DNA of 32,908 bases, taken from positions 1 through 32,908 of the forward strand of contig CANRJP010000021.1 of NCBI GenBank assembly GCA_947630975.1. The letters are read 5' to 3'. Position 1 is the first letter of the stretch. Every line of letters starts with the position of its first letter. Positions 7,495 through 17,322 of this stretch are shown one piece after another. The notes beneath the pieces are model-generated. The model saw nothing but the letters and a program-made list of their open reading frames with translations. It did no database searches and was not told the origin of the DNA. This DNA comes from an uncultured Clostridia bacterium (GTDB taxonomy: Bacteria; Bacillota; Clostridia; UMGS1883). A program made the position numbers and the translations under genes.

Positions 7495-9339
7495 ATGGCG
7501 TCAGAGCTGATAGAGGAAAAGCTGAAAAAGCTGCCCGACTGCCCCGGCGTGTACCAGATGAAGGACAAGACCGGAAAAATAATCTATATCGGCAAGGCAA
7601 AGGTGCTTAAAAATCGGGTGCGCCAGTACTTCCACTCCTCGGCGGGCCACAATCTCAAGACCCAGCTCATGGTGAGCAACATCGCCGACCTGGACTACAT
7701 TATATGCGACAGCGAGGTGGAGGCTCTTGTATTGGAGAGCAACCTTATAAAGGAGTACCAGCCGAAATACAATATTTTACTTAAAGACGATAAGCATTAT
7801 CCGTATATTAAGCTGACGCTGAATGAAGAATATCCCCGCGTCCTCTATGTCCGCCGCATCGAAAACGACGGGGCAAAGTATTTCGGCCCGTATCCGGCGG
7901 GCTTTTCCGTGCGGGAGACCCTCGACCTGCTGAAAAATATCTTCCGCATTTCTCACTGCAAAAAGCAGTTCCCCCGTGACATAGGGAAGGAGCGTCCCTG
8001 CATCTATCACTCCATGGGCCGCTGCATGGCTCCGTGTCAGGGAAACGTCAGCAGCGAGGAGTATAAAAAGCTTTTCCATTCCATAGCCGCCTTTATGGAG
8101 GGACGCGATCAGGAGGTTATCGACGGGCTCACCGCCGAGATGTATAAGGCTTCGGATAATCTGGAGTTTGAAATGGCCGCCGTGCTGCGGGACAGGATAC
8201 AGTCGGTGAAGGCCCTTAGTCAGAGGCAGAAGGTGATAACCGACAACGACGCGGACATGGACGTGTTCGCTCTCGCCGCCGAGGACGGTCTGAGCTGCGT
8301 GGAGGTGTTTTATATCCGCCACGGCAAGCTCATCGGACGGGACAGCTTCGACGTGTCCAACACCGTTTCGGACAGCGGGGAGGCACTCGAGAGCTTCGTG
8401 ACCCAGTATTACCGGGGAGAATACTATGTCCCGAAAATGATACTCCTCTCCCACGAGACGGAGGACGAGACCATGCTGGAGCGTTATCTCTTTGAGCTTC
8501 GTGGCAAAAAGACCCAGGTTCGCTGCCCCCAGCGGGGAGCCAACCGGCGCATTGTGGAGATGGCCTTGGAAAACGCGGCAAAAAATATAATGAATATGAA
8601 AACCGAAAAGGTGAAGGAGCAGCTCAAGGCCAACGCCGCCATCGAGCTGGCCCGGGCACTGTGTCTGGAGGTTGTGCCCGACCGCATAGAGTCCTACGAT
8701 ATTTCTCACACGTCGGGCGCCGACAGCGTGGCCTCCATGGTTGTGTTCGTCAACGGCCGTCCGGCGAAGAAGGAGTACCGCCACTTCAGGCTTGATCCGG
8801 AGATAGGCAACGATGACGCCGCCTCGATGAAGCACGTGCTTACACGCCGCTTTACCCACGAGAGCAGGAAGGGCGACGGACGCTTCGCCGCCATGCCGGA
8901 TCTGATACTTATGGACGGCGGACTGGGACAGGTTCACGCCGCGCGGGAGGTGCTGGACGGGCTGGGGCTTGACATACCGGTGTTCGGCATGGTAAAGAAC
9001 GACAGGCACCGCAGCCGCGGCATAGTGGGCGATTTCGGGGAGATAACCCTCCCGCCCCAGGGCAGCGCCTTTCGCCTTACGGCTCAGATACAGGAGGAGG
9101 TCCACCGCTTCGCAATCGAATACCACCGCAAGCTTCGGGGTAAGCATATCGAGGAGAGCGAACTGGACAAGGTGCCCGGCATAGGAAAGGCGAAAAAAGC
9201 GGAGCTTCTCAAGCGGTTCAGAAGCATCGGCAATATAAAAAAGGCCTCGCGGGCCGATCTCTGCCGTGTAAGGGGCATAAGTCCGGCCCTTGCCGACGGC
9301 ATATATAAGCATTTTCATGAGGAAGAGGAGCAAAAATAG
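7495..9339 (+). CDS. uvrC: UvrABC system protein C, excision nuclease subunit
   Basis: UvrC makes both incisions around DNA lesions recognised by UvrA-UvrB. The 614 residues match the family length. The GIY-YIG nuclease domain is at the N-terminus (GVY at 18-20, YIG at 31-33, Arg41). Cys155, Cys169, Cys177 and Cys181 reproduce the spacing of the iron-sulfur cysteines known in E. coli UvrC. A UVR UvrB-binding helix pair is around 205-240. The RNase H-like second nuclease includes ESYDISHTSG. Two helix-hairpin-helix motifs lie at the C-terminus (VPGIGKAKKAELL and VRGISPALADGI). A GGGGTG site precedes ATG 7495. No promoter is visible between the upstream terminator and the gene. Confidence 0.97.
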   Translation: MASELIEEKLKKLPDCPGVYQMKDKTGKIIYIGKAKVLKNRVRQYFHSSAGHNLKTQLMVSNIADLDYIICDSEVEALVLESNLIKEYQPKYNILLKDDKHYPYIKLTLNEEYPRVLYVRRIENDGAKYFGPYPAGFSVRETLDLLKNIFRISHCKKQFPRDIGKERPCIYHSMGRCMAPCQGNVSSEEYKKLFHSIAAFMEGRDQEVIDGLTAEMYKASDNLEFEMAAVLRDRIQSVKALSQRQKVITDNDADMDVFALAAEDGLSCVEVFYIRHGKLIGRDSFDVSNTVSDSGEALESFVTQYYRGEYYVPKMILLSHETEDETMLERYLFELRGKKTQVRCPQRGANRRIVEMALENAAKNIMNMKTEKVKEQLKANAAIELARALCLEVVPDRIESYDISHTSGADSVASMVVFVNGRPAKKEYRHFRLDPEIGNDDAASMKHVLTRRFTHESRKGDGRFAAMPDLILMDGGLGQVHAAREVLDGLGLDIPVFGMVKNDRHRSRGIVGDFGEITLPPQGSAFRLTAQIQEEVHRFAIEYHRKLRGKHIEESELDKVPGIGKAKKAELLKRFRSIGNIKKASRADLCRVRGISPALADGIYKHFHEEEEQK

Positions 9340-9382
9340 AGGGGAATAGATAAAAATTTTTAATGTTTTTTGTGAAAACCAC

Positions 9383-9411
9383 TTGACATTTTTATCCGAA
9401 CTTGCTATAAT
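9383..9411 (+). promoter_or_regulatory. Consensus promoter of the rpsL-rpsG-fusA operon
   Basis: TTGACA (9383-9388), 17 bases, TATAAT (9406-9411), with TGC before the -10 (extended -10). It gives a leader of about 65 bases before rpsL. Confidence 0.93.
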
Positions 9412-9424
9412 ATTGAATTGGCGC

Positions 9425-9440
9425 GGGGGTATATTCCCCC
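9425..9440 (+). promoter_or_regulatory. Hairpin at the start of the rpsL leader
   Basis: GGGGG (9425-9429) and CCCCC (9436-9440) flank TATATT about 7-14 bases after the expected transcription start. It could stabilise the 5' end of the mRNA; there is no T-run, so it is not a terminator. Confidence 0.5.
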
Positions 9441-9480
9441 TCATGCCGCAAATCGACAAAAACGGAGGTGAAATCAAAGT

Positions 9481-9894
9481 ATGCCGACATTTAACCAGCT
9501 TGTCAGAAAGGGCAGAGAGGTGAGCGTGTCCAAGTCCAAGTCTCCCGCTCTTCAAAAGGGCCTCAATTCCCTGAGAAAGATCCCCACTGACCAGAGCGCT
9601 CCTCAGAAGAGAGGCGTTTGCACCGTGGTAAAGACCACCGCGCCCAGGAAGCCCAATTCCGCTCTTCGTAAGATAGCGAGAGTGCGGCTCTCCAACGGTA
9701 TCGAAGTTACCAGCTACATTCCCGGCGTTGGTCACAACCTTCAGGAGCACAGCGTTGTTCTCATCCGCGGAGGAAGAGTTAAGGATTTGCCCGGTGTGAG
9801 ATACCACATTATCCGTGGTACTCTGGATGCGGCAGGCGTTGCGAAGAGAATGCAGAGCCGCAGCAAGTACGGCGCAAAGAGGCCCAAGAAGTAA
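9481..9894 (+). CDS. rpsL: 30S ribosomal protein S12
   Basis: S12 sits at the decoding centre of the small subunit and governs accuracy. The 137 residues contain the family hallmarks [12 protein letters not shown] (53-64) and [13 protein letters not shown] (97-109). The length exceeds E. coli S12 by 13 residues because of the insertion around residues 18-43 seen in Firmicutes. Lys57 and Lys101, equivalent to the classic streptomycin-resistance positions 43 and 88, are both unmutated. GGAGGTG at 9464-9470 precedes ATG 9481. It is first in the str-type operon, with rpsG 163 bases downstream. Confidence 0.98.
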   Translation: MPTFNQLVRKGREVSVSKSKSPALQKGLNSLRKIPTDQSAPQKRGVCTVVKTTAPRKPNSALRKIARVRLSNGIEVTSYIPGVGHNLQEHSVVLIRGGRVKDLPGVRYHIIRGTLDAAGVAKRMQSRSKYGAKRPKK

Positions 9895-9935
9895 GGGCGG
9901 CCCGGCTGTCGGAAAAATTTTCACGTGAAATTTTC

Positions 9936-9973
9936 TCCGCAGAATCGGAAAAATAGTGCGACTGCGGATTTTT
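9936..9973 (+). terminator. Attenuator-like hairpin between rpsL and rpsG
   Basis: TCCGCAG (9936-9942) pairs with CTGCGGA (9962-9968), with an inner TCG/CGA extension, followed by TTTTT (9969-9973). It lies inside an operon that must be read through, so partial termination or regulated readthrough is inferred. The stem is only moderately strong. Confidence 0.5.
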
Positions 9974-9994
9974 ATATATTTGTTGTTGCACTGA

Positions 9995-10012
9995 CGGCCT
10001 GAAACATGGCCG
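9995..10012 (+). promoter_or_regulatory. Hairpin upstream of rpsG
   Basis: CGGCC (9995-9999) and GGCCG (10008-10012) enclose TGAAACAT. It sits about 33 bases before the rpsG ribosome site. In E. coli the S12-S7 intercistronic RNA binds S7 for autogenous control; whether this hairpin plays that part here is unproven. Confidence 0.35.
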
Positions 10013-10057
10013 AGTACCTGTGAATTCATCTAATTTTTAATGAAGGAGGGAAGACAA

Positions 10058-10528
10058 GTGCCAAGAAGAGGTTTTGTTCCCAAACGTGACGTATTACCCG
10101 ATCCCGTCTATAATGACGTGATCGTGACCCGGCTCATCAACAATATCATGCTCGACGGCAAAAAGGGTGTCGCTCAGAAGATCGTTTACGGCGCCTTTGA
10201 TATTGTCAGAGAAAAGACCGGCAAGGATCCCCTTGAAGCCTTCCGTGAGGCTATGGATAATATCATGCCCGTCCTTGAAGTAAAGGCGAGACGTGTAGGC
10301 GGCGCCACTTATCAGGTGCCCATGGAGGTTCGTCCCGAGCGCAGACAGACTCTGGGCCTTCGGTGGCTTACGACCTTCAGCCGCACCCGGAGCGAGCGCA
10401 CAATGAGCGAGCGCCTGGCCGGCGAGATCATGGACGCCATCAACGGAATGGGCGGAGCGGTTAAGAGACGCGAGGAAACCCACAGAATGGCCGAGGCCAA
10501 CAAGGCCTTTGCCCACTACCGCTGGTAG
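10058..10528 (+). CDS. rpsG: 30S ribosomal protein S7
   Basis: S7 nucleates assembly of the 30S head and lines the E site. The product is 156 residues, the usual length, and begins with the family N-terminus [19 protein letters not shown]. The start is GTG 10058, seven bases after AAGGAGGG (10043-10050). An in-frame ATG at 10040 lies upstream of that ribosome site and would add six residues foreign to the family, so it was rejected. It continues with [11 protein letters not shown] and VGGATYQVP, both diagnostic. fusA follows after 69 bases. Confidence 0.97.
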   Translation: MPRRGFVPKRDVLPDPVYNDVIVTRLINNIMLDGKKGVAQKIVYGAFDIVREKTGKDPLEAFREAMDNIMPVLEVKARRVGGATYQVPMEVRPERRQTLGLRWLTTFSRTRSERTMSERLAGEIMDAINGMGGAVKRREETHRMAEANKAFAHYRW

Positions 10529-10535
10529 TAAGCGC

Positions 10536-10551
10536 ACGGCCGCGGGGCCGT
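10536..10551 (+). other. Short hairpin between rpsG and fusA
   Basis: ACGGCC (10536-10541) and GGCCGT (10546-10551) enclose GCGG. No T-run follows, so it may shape mRNA stability or processing rather than terminate. Confidence 0.4.
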
Positions 10552-10597
10552 CGGCTTTACACTTATCCAAAGCTATCCTTATGGAAGGAGGACAAAA

Positions 10598-12679
<2,082 letters not shown>

Positions 12680-12718
12680 TAAGTTTACAGATTATTTTCA
12701 ATATTTGTAAAAAAACTA

Positions 12719-12747
12719 TTGATTTTTATTCCGTTTTCAATTATAAT
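12719..12747 (+). promoter_or_regulatory. Internal promoter for tuf
   Basis: TTGATT (12719-12724), 17 bases, TATAAT (12742-12747) in the AT-rich gap after fusA. No terminator is visible in the gap, so tuf can be read from both this promoter and the upstream operon. Confidence 0.75.
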
Positions 12748-12788
12748 ATAATTAACCACAAACAAAATCATAAAGGAGGCAATTTAAA

Positions 12789-13991
12789 ATGGCTAAGGAA
12801 AAATTTGAAAGAACCAAACCTCATGTAAACATCGGTACTATCGGTCACGTTGACCATGGTAAGACATCTCTTACCGCCGCGATCACCAAGGTTCTCGGCA
12901 TGAAGGGACAGGCTAACTACACCGCTTACGATCAGATTGACAAGGCTCCCGAGGAGAAGGCTCGTGGAATCACGATATCCACCGCCCACGTTGAGTATGA
13001 GACCGACAACCGTCACTATGCCCACGTTGACTGCCCCGGCCACGCCGACTACGTTAAGAACATGATTACCGGTGCCGCTCAGATGGACGGCGCTATCCTG
13101 GTAGTTTCCGCCGCCGACGGCGTTATGCCCCAGACCCGTGAACACATCCTGCTCTCCCGTCAGGTTGGCGTTCCCTACATTGTTGTATTCATGAACAAGG
13201 TAGATCAGGTTGACGACGAGGAGCTTCTTGAGCTTGTTGAGATGGAGATCCGCGATCTGCTCACCGAGTATGAGTTCCCCGGAGATGAGATTCCCGTAGT
13301 TAAGGGCAGCGCTCTTCAGATGCTGGAGTCCACCTCTACCGATGTTAACGATCCCGTTTATAAGCCCGTTCTTGACCTTATGGACGCCGTTGACAGCTAT
13401 ATTCCCACTCCCCAGCGTCCCACCGACGCTCCCTTCCTTATGCCCGTTGAGGACGTATTCTCCATCACCGGACGCGGCACCGTTGCCACCGGCCGTGTAG
13501 AGAGAGGTACCCTTAAGGTTTCCGAGGAAGTTGAAATCGTCGGTCTTACCGACGAGGCCCGCAAGGTCGTTGTTACCGGTATCGAAATGTTCCGCAAGCT
13601 TCTTGACAGCGGACAGGCCGGCGACAACATCGGCGCTCTGCTCCGTGGTGTTCAGAGAAACGAGATTGAAAGAGGCCAGGTTCTTGCTAAGCCCGGTTCC
13701 ATTCATCCTCACACCAAGTTCTCCGGTCAGGTTTACGTACTGACCAAGGAAGAGGGCGGCCGTCATACTCCCTTCTTCAACAACTACCGTCCCCAGTTCT
13801 ATTTCAGAACTACTGACGTTACCGGCGTTATCACCCTTCCCGCAGGCACCGAGATGTGCATGCCCGGAGATAACGTAAAGATGGACGTTGAGCTTATCAC
13901 CCCCATCGCTATTGAGGAAGGTCTCCGCTTCGCTATCCGCGAGGGCGGCAGAACCGTTGGTTCCGGCGTAGTTTCCTCTATCAACGAGTAA
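12789..13991 (+). CDS. tuf: Elongation factor Tu
   Basis: EF-Tu carries aminoacyl-tRNA to the ribosome in a GTP-dependent way. The 400 residues match the family, with GHVDHGKT at 19-26, [15 protein letters not shown] and NKVD, then the beta-barrel domains with [15 protein letters not shown] and [18 protein letters not shown]. An exact AAAGGAGG lies ten bases before ATG 12789. Codon use is strongly biased, as expected for a very highly expressed gene. A strong terminator follows. Confidence 0.99.
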   Translation: MAKEKFERTKPHVNIGTIGHVDHGKTSLTAAITKVLGMKGQANYTAYDQIDKAPEEKARGITISTAHVEYETDNRHYAHVDCPGHADYVKNMITGAAQMDGAILVVSAADGVMPQTREHILLSRQVGVPYIVVFMNKVDQVDDEELLELVEMEIRDLLTEYEFPGDEIPVVKGSALQMLESTSTDVNDPVYKPVLDLMDAVDSYIPTPQRPTDAPFLMPVEDVFSITGRGTVATGRVERGTLKVSEEVEIVGLTDEARKVVVTGIEMFRKLLDSGQAGDNIGALLRGVQRNEIERGQVLAKPGSIHPHTKFSGQVYVLTKEEGGRHTPFFNNYRPQFYFRTTDVTGVITLPAGTEMCMPGDNVKMDVELITPIAIEEGLRFAIREGGRTVGSGVVSSINE

Positions 13992-14010
13992 TCTATTCCA
14001 AAGCATTTTG

Positions 14011-14044
14011 CAAGAACTGTCTGAAAAGGCAGTTCTTGTTTTTT
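14011..14044 (+). terminator. Intrinsic terminator after tuf
   Basis: CAAGAACTGTC (14011-14021) pairs with GGCAGTTCTTG (14028-14038), one G-U pair, loop TGAAAA, then six T residues (14039-14044). Confidence 0.92.
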
Positions 14045-14075
14045 GCTTCATTCTGAAATTTATCGCAATTACAAG

Positions 14076-14104
14076 TTGACATTTATCTTACTCTGCTGTA
14101 TAAT
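14076..14104 (+). promoter_or_regulatory. Consensus promoter for ddl-murF
   Basis: TTGACA (14076-14081), 17 bases, TATAAT (14099-14104). It is a full-consensus vegetative promoter 37 bases upstream of the ddl start. Confidence 0.92.
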
Positions 14105-14140
14105 ATAGTGTGATGTTTTGATAATCCGGAGGTGCTGAAA

Positions 14141-15187
14141 TTGAATATAGTTGTACTTTGCGGCGGACTCAGTCCCGAGCGCAACGTTTCGCTGACAACG
14201 GGAGCGAAGGTGCAGAATGCCCTTATAGAGCGGGGGCATCACGCCATACTCGCCGATCTTTTTCTTGGAGTAAGGTTGGACTGTTCACTTGCCGAGGCCT
14301 TTGACCGGGCTACTGTACCGGCGAACGTGGCTGCCATAGACGAGGCCGTGCCCGATCTTGAAGCGGTAAGACGCGGTCGCGAAGGGGGAATGGGTCTTTT
14401 CGGCGATAACATAATCGAGCTTTGCCGTTATGCGGACGTGGTCTTTATGGCCCTTCACGGCGGCGACGGCGAAAACGGGCGCATACAGGCGGCTTTCGAC
14501 CTGCTGGACATACGTTACACCGGCAGCGGCTATCTCGGCAGCGCGGTGGCGATGAATAAGAGCATGACAAAGCAGGCCTTTTTAAGCGACGGCATTCTTA
14601 CGCCAAAGGGAGTCGGTTTGAAAAAGGGCTGCGACGCCGAGGGCATCTGCGACGCCGAGTGCATGAGCCTGCCAATGGTAGTAAAGCCGTGCAGCGGCGG
14701 CTCCTCCATCGGAGTGTTCATCGTCAGCACCCGGGACGAGTTCAAAACGGCTGTGGACGAGGCCTTTAAATACGAAGAGCAGATTATTGTTGAGGAGTAC
14801 ATAAAGGGCCGCGAGATTACTTGCGGTATTCTTGGCGGCCAGCCCCTGCCCCCTGTGGAGATCATACCCAAGGAGGGCTGGTACGACTATAAGAACAAGT
14901 ATCAGCCGGGCATGACGGTTGAGCTTTGTCCCGCACCCATAACCCCCGATGAAGAGACGGCTGTCAGGGCGGCGACGTTGGCGGCGTTTAAGAGCCTGAG
15001 ACTGGACGGCTACGCGCGCATGGACTTCATTCTCACCGAGGACGGACGGCCTTACTGTCTGGAAGCCAATACCCTGCCCGGCATGACGCCTGTAAGCCTG
15101 ATTCCCCAGGAGGCCGCTGCCGCCGGAATGAGCTACGGCGAGCTGTGCGAAAAGATTATTTCATTAGCGTTTGATAAAGGTGAATGA
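14141..15187 (+). CDS. ddl: D-alanine--D-alanine ligase
   Basis: The ATP-grasp enzyme joins two D-Ala in the cytoplasm for peptidoglycan. With the TTG start at 14141 it has 348 residues beginning MNIVVLCGGLSPERNVS, where Glu13 matches the substrate-binding glutamate of the family. TTG was chosen because GGAGGTG (14128-14134) sits six bases before it; an in-frame GTG at 14132 overlaps the ribosome site itself. Other motifs are ALHGGDGENGRIQ, KPCSGGSSIGV, the omega-loop KNKYQPG, ARMDF and LEANTLPGMTP. The Lys-Tyr pair in the loop is what D-Ala-D-Ala ligases have, whereas vancomycin-type D-Ala-D-Lac or D-Ala-D-Ser ligases differ there. murF starts one base after its stop. Confidence 0.95.
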   Translation: MNIVVLCGGLSPERNVSLTTGAKVQNALIERGHHAILADLFLGVRLDCSLAEAFDRATVPANVAAIDEAVPDLEAVRRGREGGMGLFGDNIIELCRYADVVFMALHGGDGENGRIQAAFDLLDIRYTGSGYLGSAVAMNKSMTKQAFLSDGILTPKGVGLKKGCDAEGICDAECMSLPMVVKPCSGGSSIGVFIVSTRDEFKTAVDEAFKYEEQIIVEEYIKGREITCGILGGQPLPPVEIIPKEGWYDYKNKYQPGMTVELCPAPITPDEETAVRAATLAAFKSLRLDGYARMDFILTEDGRPYCLEANTLPGMTPVSLIPQEAAAAGMSYGELCEKIISLAFDKGE

Positions 15188-15188
15188 T

Positions 15189-16541
15189 ATGACAGCAAAA
15201 TTTACTGTCCGTCAGGCCCTCGAAGCCGTGAACGGAAAATATTGCGGGCCGGAGGAGGCCCTCGACAGAAATGTTATTTCGGTGACGAGCGACAGCCGCC
15301 GTGCCGGCGAGGGCTGCCTTTTTGCCGCCATAAAGGGCGAACGCACCGACGGACACAAATATATCCCCGCCGCCGCGGAAAAAGGGGCCGTCTGCTGCAT
15401 ATGCGAGGAAAAATCGGACGCGGACTGTCCGCAGATAATTGTGGAAAGCACCGTTCGTGCCCTACAGATGCTGGCGGCATGGTACCGCCGGAGCCTTGAC
15501 GTCAAAGTAGTCGGCATAACCGGCAGCGTCGGAAAAACCACCTGCAAGGAGGTAGTGGCCTCGGTGCTCGGTGTAAAGTTTAAGGTTCACAAGACCGATG
15601 GCAATTTCAACAACGAGCTTGGCCTGCCCCTCACGCTGCTCTCCATGGAGCCGGACACTCAAACGGCGGTAATAGAAATGGGTATGAGCGCCTTCGGCGA
15701 GATGGAGCTTCTCAGCTCCATAGCGAAGCCGGATATGTGCGTAATAACCAACATAGGCTATTCGCATATGGAAATACTGGGCTCGCAAGAGGGCATTTTT
15801 AAAGCGAAATGCGAGATATTTGAACATATGGAGGACGACGCTCCCGCTTTTCTCAACGGCGACGACGCTTTTCTCCGCCGAGTGAACAGAAGGAACCTCA
15901 AATTTTTCGGATTTAATAAAGATAATGATTTGTGCGTCAGGGAATTCAGCGACAGAGGCTTTGAAGGAACTGCCGGCGTTATTGACGCCAACGGCGAGGA
16001 GCTTGAATTTACGGTCACAATACCCGGACGGCACGTGATTTACGCCGTCCTTGCCGCCGTGGGCGTCGGCTTGGAGCTTGGCCTTACCAAAGCCGAGATA
16101 CTTGAGGGCGTGGCCGCCGCCGGCACCATCGGCGGACGTGTCAATCTCATAAAAAAGGGCGGCCTGACAGTGATCGACGACTGTTATAACGCGGCTCCCG
16201 CCAGCATGAAGGCGGGTCTGGAGCTGCTCAGTAAGGCTGAAGGGGAGACCGTGGCCATATTGGGCGACATGGGTGAGCTTGGGCCAAGTGCGCCGGAGCT
16301 TCATGCCCAAGTGGGAGCCTATGCCGCGGAGAAGAAAATCGGTTTACTGATAGCTGTGGGTGAACTGTCAGAGCATATGTATTCCGCCTGTGTAGAGGCC
16401 GGCGGCAGCGCGGTTTATTTCCGCGATAAGACGGAATTGACGGATAAATTAACGAAATTGCTGCCAAAAAATGGGGCCGTGTTGGTAAAAGCGTCCCATT
16501 TTATGGAATTCAATAAAATTGTCGAAAAATGCATAGAATAG
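15189..16541 (+). CDS. murF: UDP-N-acetylmuramoyl-tripeptide--D-alanyl-D-alanine ligase
   Basis: MurF adds the D-Ala-D-Ala made by Ddl to the UDP-MurNAc-tripeptide, completing the cytoplasmic precursor. The product has 450 residues. The Mur N-terminal domain includes VTSDSRRAGEGCLFAAIKG (about 32-50). The ATP loop is GSVGKT at 112-117, followed by NNELGLPLTLL, ITNIGYSHMEILGSQEGI and DDCYNAAPASMKAGL. ATG 15189 was chosen since AAAGGTGA (15176-15183) precedes it and it starts one base after ddl stops; a TTG at 15171 would overlap ddl. The two adjacent steps are transcriptionally coupled by the ddl promoter. A strong terminator follows. Confidence 0.96.
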   Translation: MTAKFTVRQALEAVNGKYCGPEEALDRNVISVTSDSRRAGEGCLFAAIKGERTDGHKYIPAAAEKGAVCCICEEKSDADCPQIIVESTVRALQMLAAWYRRSLDVKVVGITGSVGKTTCKEVVASVLGVKFKVHKTDGNFNNELGLPLTLLSMEPDTQTAVIEMGMSAFGEMELLSSIAKPDMCVITNIGYSHMEILGSQEGIFKAKCEIFEHMEDDAPAFLNGDDAFLRRVNRRNLKFFGFNKDNDLCVREFSDRGFEGTAGVIDANGEELEFTVTIPGRHVIYAVLAAVGVGLELGLTKAEILEGVAAAGTIGGRVNLIKKGGLTVIDDCYNAAPASMKAGLELLSKAEGETVAILGDMGELGPSAPELHAQVGAYAAEKKIGLLIAVGELSEHMYSACVEAGGSAVYFRDKTELTDKLTKLLPKNGAVLVKASHFMEFNKIVEKCIE

Positions 16542-16567
16542 TCATAAACTATTCATACAATATTTAC

Positions 16568-16612
16568 AAGTCAAAGGATTTTTTTTACGAAAATCCCTTG
16601 ACTTTTTTTTTT
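16568..16612 (+). terminator. Strong terminator after murF
   Basis: AAGTCAAAGGATTTT (16568-16582) pairs with AAAATCCCTTGACTT (16590-16604) with one A/C mismatch, followed by a run of T to 16612. Its right arm also contains the -35 element of the next promoter. Confidence 0.92.
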
Positions 16613-16626
16613 CATTATAATATAAT
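16598..16626 (+). promoter_or_regulatory. Promoter for the 125-aa HTH protein, overlapping the terminator
   Basis: TTGACT (16598-16603), 17 bases, TATAAT (16621-16626). The -35 lies within the descending arm of the murF terminator and the spacer includes its T-run. Confidence 0.78.
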
Positions 16627-16671
16627 TTGAGTGAAGGTTAAATAGTATATTATAAAAGAGAGGTGCGAAAA

Positions 16672-17049
16672 ATGAACGCGGAGTATTTAACCAGTCTTAT
16701 CGTGGACGAAGTGAGAAAGCAGTATCGCAGCGTAAGAAGATTTGCAATCCATCTCGGAATTCCTCAGACCACTGTTGCCAGCGCCCTTAAGAACGGGGTT
16801 GGCGGGACGGCCTACACCACGGTAGTGCAAATGTGCAAGGAGCTGAACATCAAGCTCGTGAATTACGACACGCCTCTGCCCATGGACGATAAGGTAGTCG
16901 CTATGGTTGAGAACTACCATTCCTTGGACGAAAAGGGCCAGCACTGCATCGATACCGTGCTTAAGATGGAGTATGAGCGCTGCAAAGCGGAAGGCACCAT
17001 TCAAAGCATTTGTGACAAGAGGGCGGAATTCGAAGGAGACCGCGCTTGA
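16672..17049 (+). CDS. Small helix-turn-helix (XRE/Cro-like) protein
   Basis: The 125-residue protein has an N-terminal helix-turn-helix at about residues 20-62 (VRRFAIHLGIPQTTVASALK then TVVQMCKELNI), as in phage Cro/CI-like repressors. A short C-terminal region (LDEKGQHCIDTVLKMEYERC) is typical of small clostridial regulators of this kind. It probably binds DNA; its targets are unknown. ATG 16672 follows AGAGAGGTG (16657-16665) at six bases; the GTG at 16663 lies in that ribosome site. It is expressed alone from 16598-16626 and ends in a group of hairpins before hisS. Confidence 0.82.
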   Translation: MNAEYLTSLIVDEVRKQYRSVRRFAIHLGIPQTTVASALKNGVGGTAYTTVVQMCKELNIKLVNYDTPLPMDDKVVAMVENYHSLDEKGQHCIDTVLKMEYERCKAEGTIQSICDKRAEFEGDRA

Positions 17050-17050
17050 C

Positions 17051-17074
17051 GGAAGCCCGCCGCAGCGGCCTTCC
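17051..17074 (+). other. Hairpin directly after the HTH gene
   Basis: GGAAG-C-CCGC (17051-17060) pairs with GCGG-C-CTTCC (17065-17074) apart from a C/C mismatch, loop CGCA. It starts one base after the stop codon and has no T-run. Confidence 0.5.
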
Positions 17075-17097
17075 GCCGGACATAACGCATAATCCGC

Positions 17098-17131
17098 AGA
17101 GAGGGACGGCCACGGGGCCGTCCTTCTCTCT
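17098..17131 (+). terminator. Long GC-rich hairpin, possible terminator
   Basis: AGAGAG plus GGACGGCC (17098-17111) pairs with GGCCGTCC and CTCTCT (17116-17131), with a TT bulge and an ACGG loop. It carries the same GGACGGCC dyad as the hairpin at 3353-3381. There is no clean T-run. Confidence 0.55.
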
Positions 17132-17141
17132 GACTTCCGAT

Positions 17142-17172
17142 AAAAACCGCCGTCCCATGTTGGGCGGCTTTT
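17142..17172 (+). terminator. Intrinsic terminator
   Basis: CCGCC (17147-17151) pairs with GGCGG (17163-17167), with an upstream A-run (17142-17146) and downstream CTTTT. The short stem makes this a modest call. Confidence 0.6.
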
Positions 17173-17183
17173 GTGTTTATTTT

Positions 17184-17211
17184 CAGAGCCGGGTGCGGCT
17201 CTGTATTTTTT
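17184..17211 (+). terminator. Intrinsic terminator before hisS
   Basis: CAGAGCCG (17184-17191) pairs perfectly with CGGCTCTG (17196-17203), loop GGTG, followed by TATTTTTT to 17211. Confidence 0.85.
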
Positions 17212-17254
17212 ACAAAAAATTCATATGGATTTTGGCTTTTTTCGTGCAAAAAAC

Positions 17255-17284
17255 TTGACAACACCGGGCCAAAAATAGTATAAT
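17255..17284 (+). promoter_or_regulatory. Promoter for hisS-aspS and probably the downstream genes
   Basis: TTGACA (17255-17260), 18 bases, TATAAT (17279-17284). The leader to hisS is only about 35 bases and has a small AATAGT/ACTATT dyad (17290-17305); there is no room for a T-box. Confidence 0.85.
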
Positions 17285-17322
17285 ATTAGAATAGTATAAA
17301 CTATTGAAAGGGGTGGAGCCAA

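Noticed and set aside
7777-10029. Antisense open frame of about 750 codons spanning uvrC and rpsL
   Set aside because: It runs through the rpsL promoter and two conserved genes; a shadow of the sense codons.
14541-15100. Vancomycin-type ligase instead of ordinary Ddl
   Set aside because: The omega-loop has Lys-Tyr (KNKYQPG), as in D-Ala-D-Ala ligases, and no vanH or vanX-like neighbour is present.
17046-17258. Possible 70-codon gene after the small HTH gene
   Set aside because: TTG start without a ribosome site, and the frame is made of the four hairpins and the -35 of hisS.
17285-17322. T-box riboswitch upstream of hisS
   Set aside because: The leader is about 35 bases with no T-box sequence or specifier stem, and the upstream hairpins precede the promoter.
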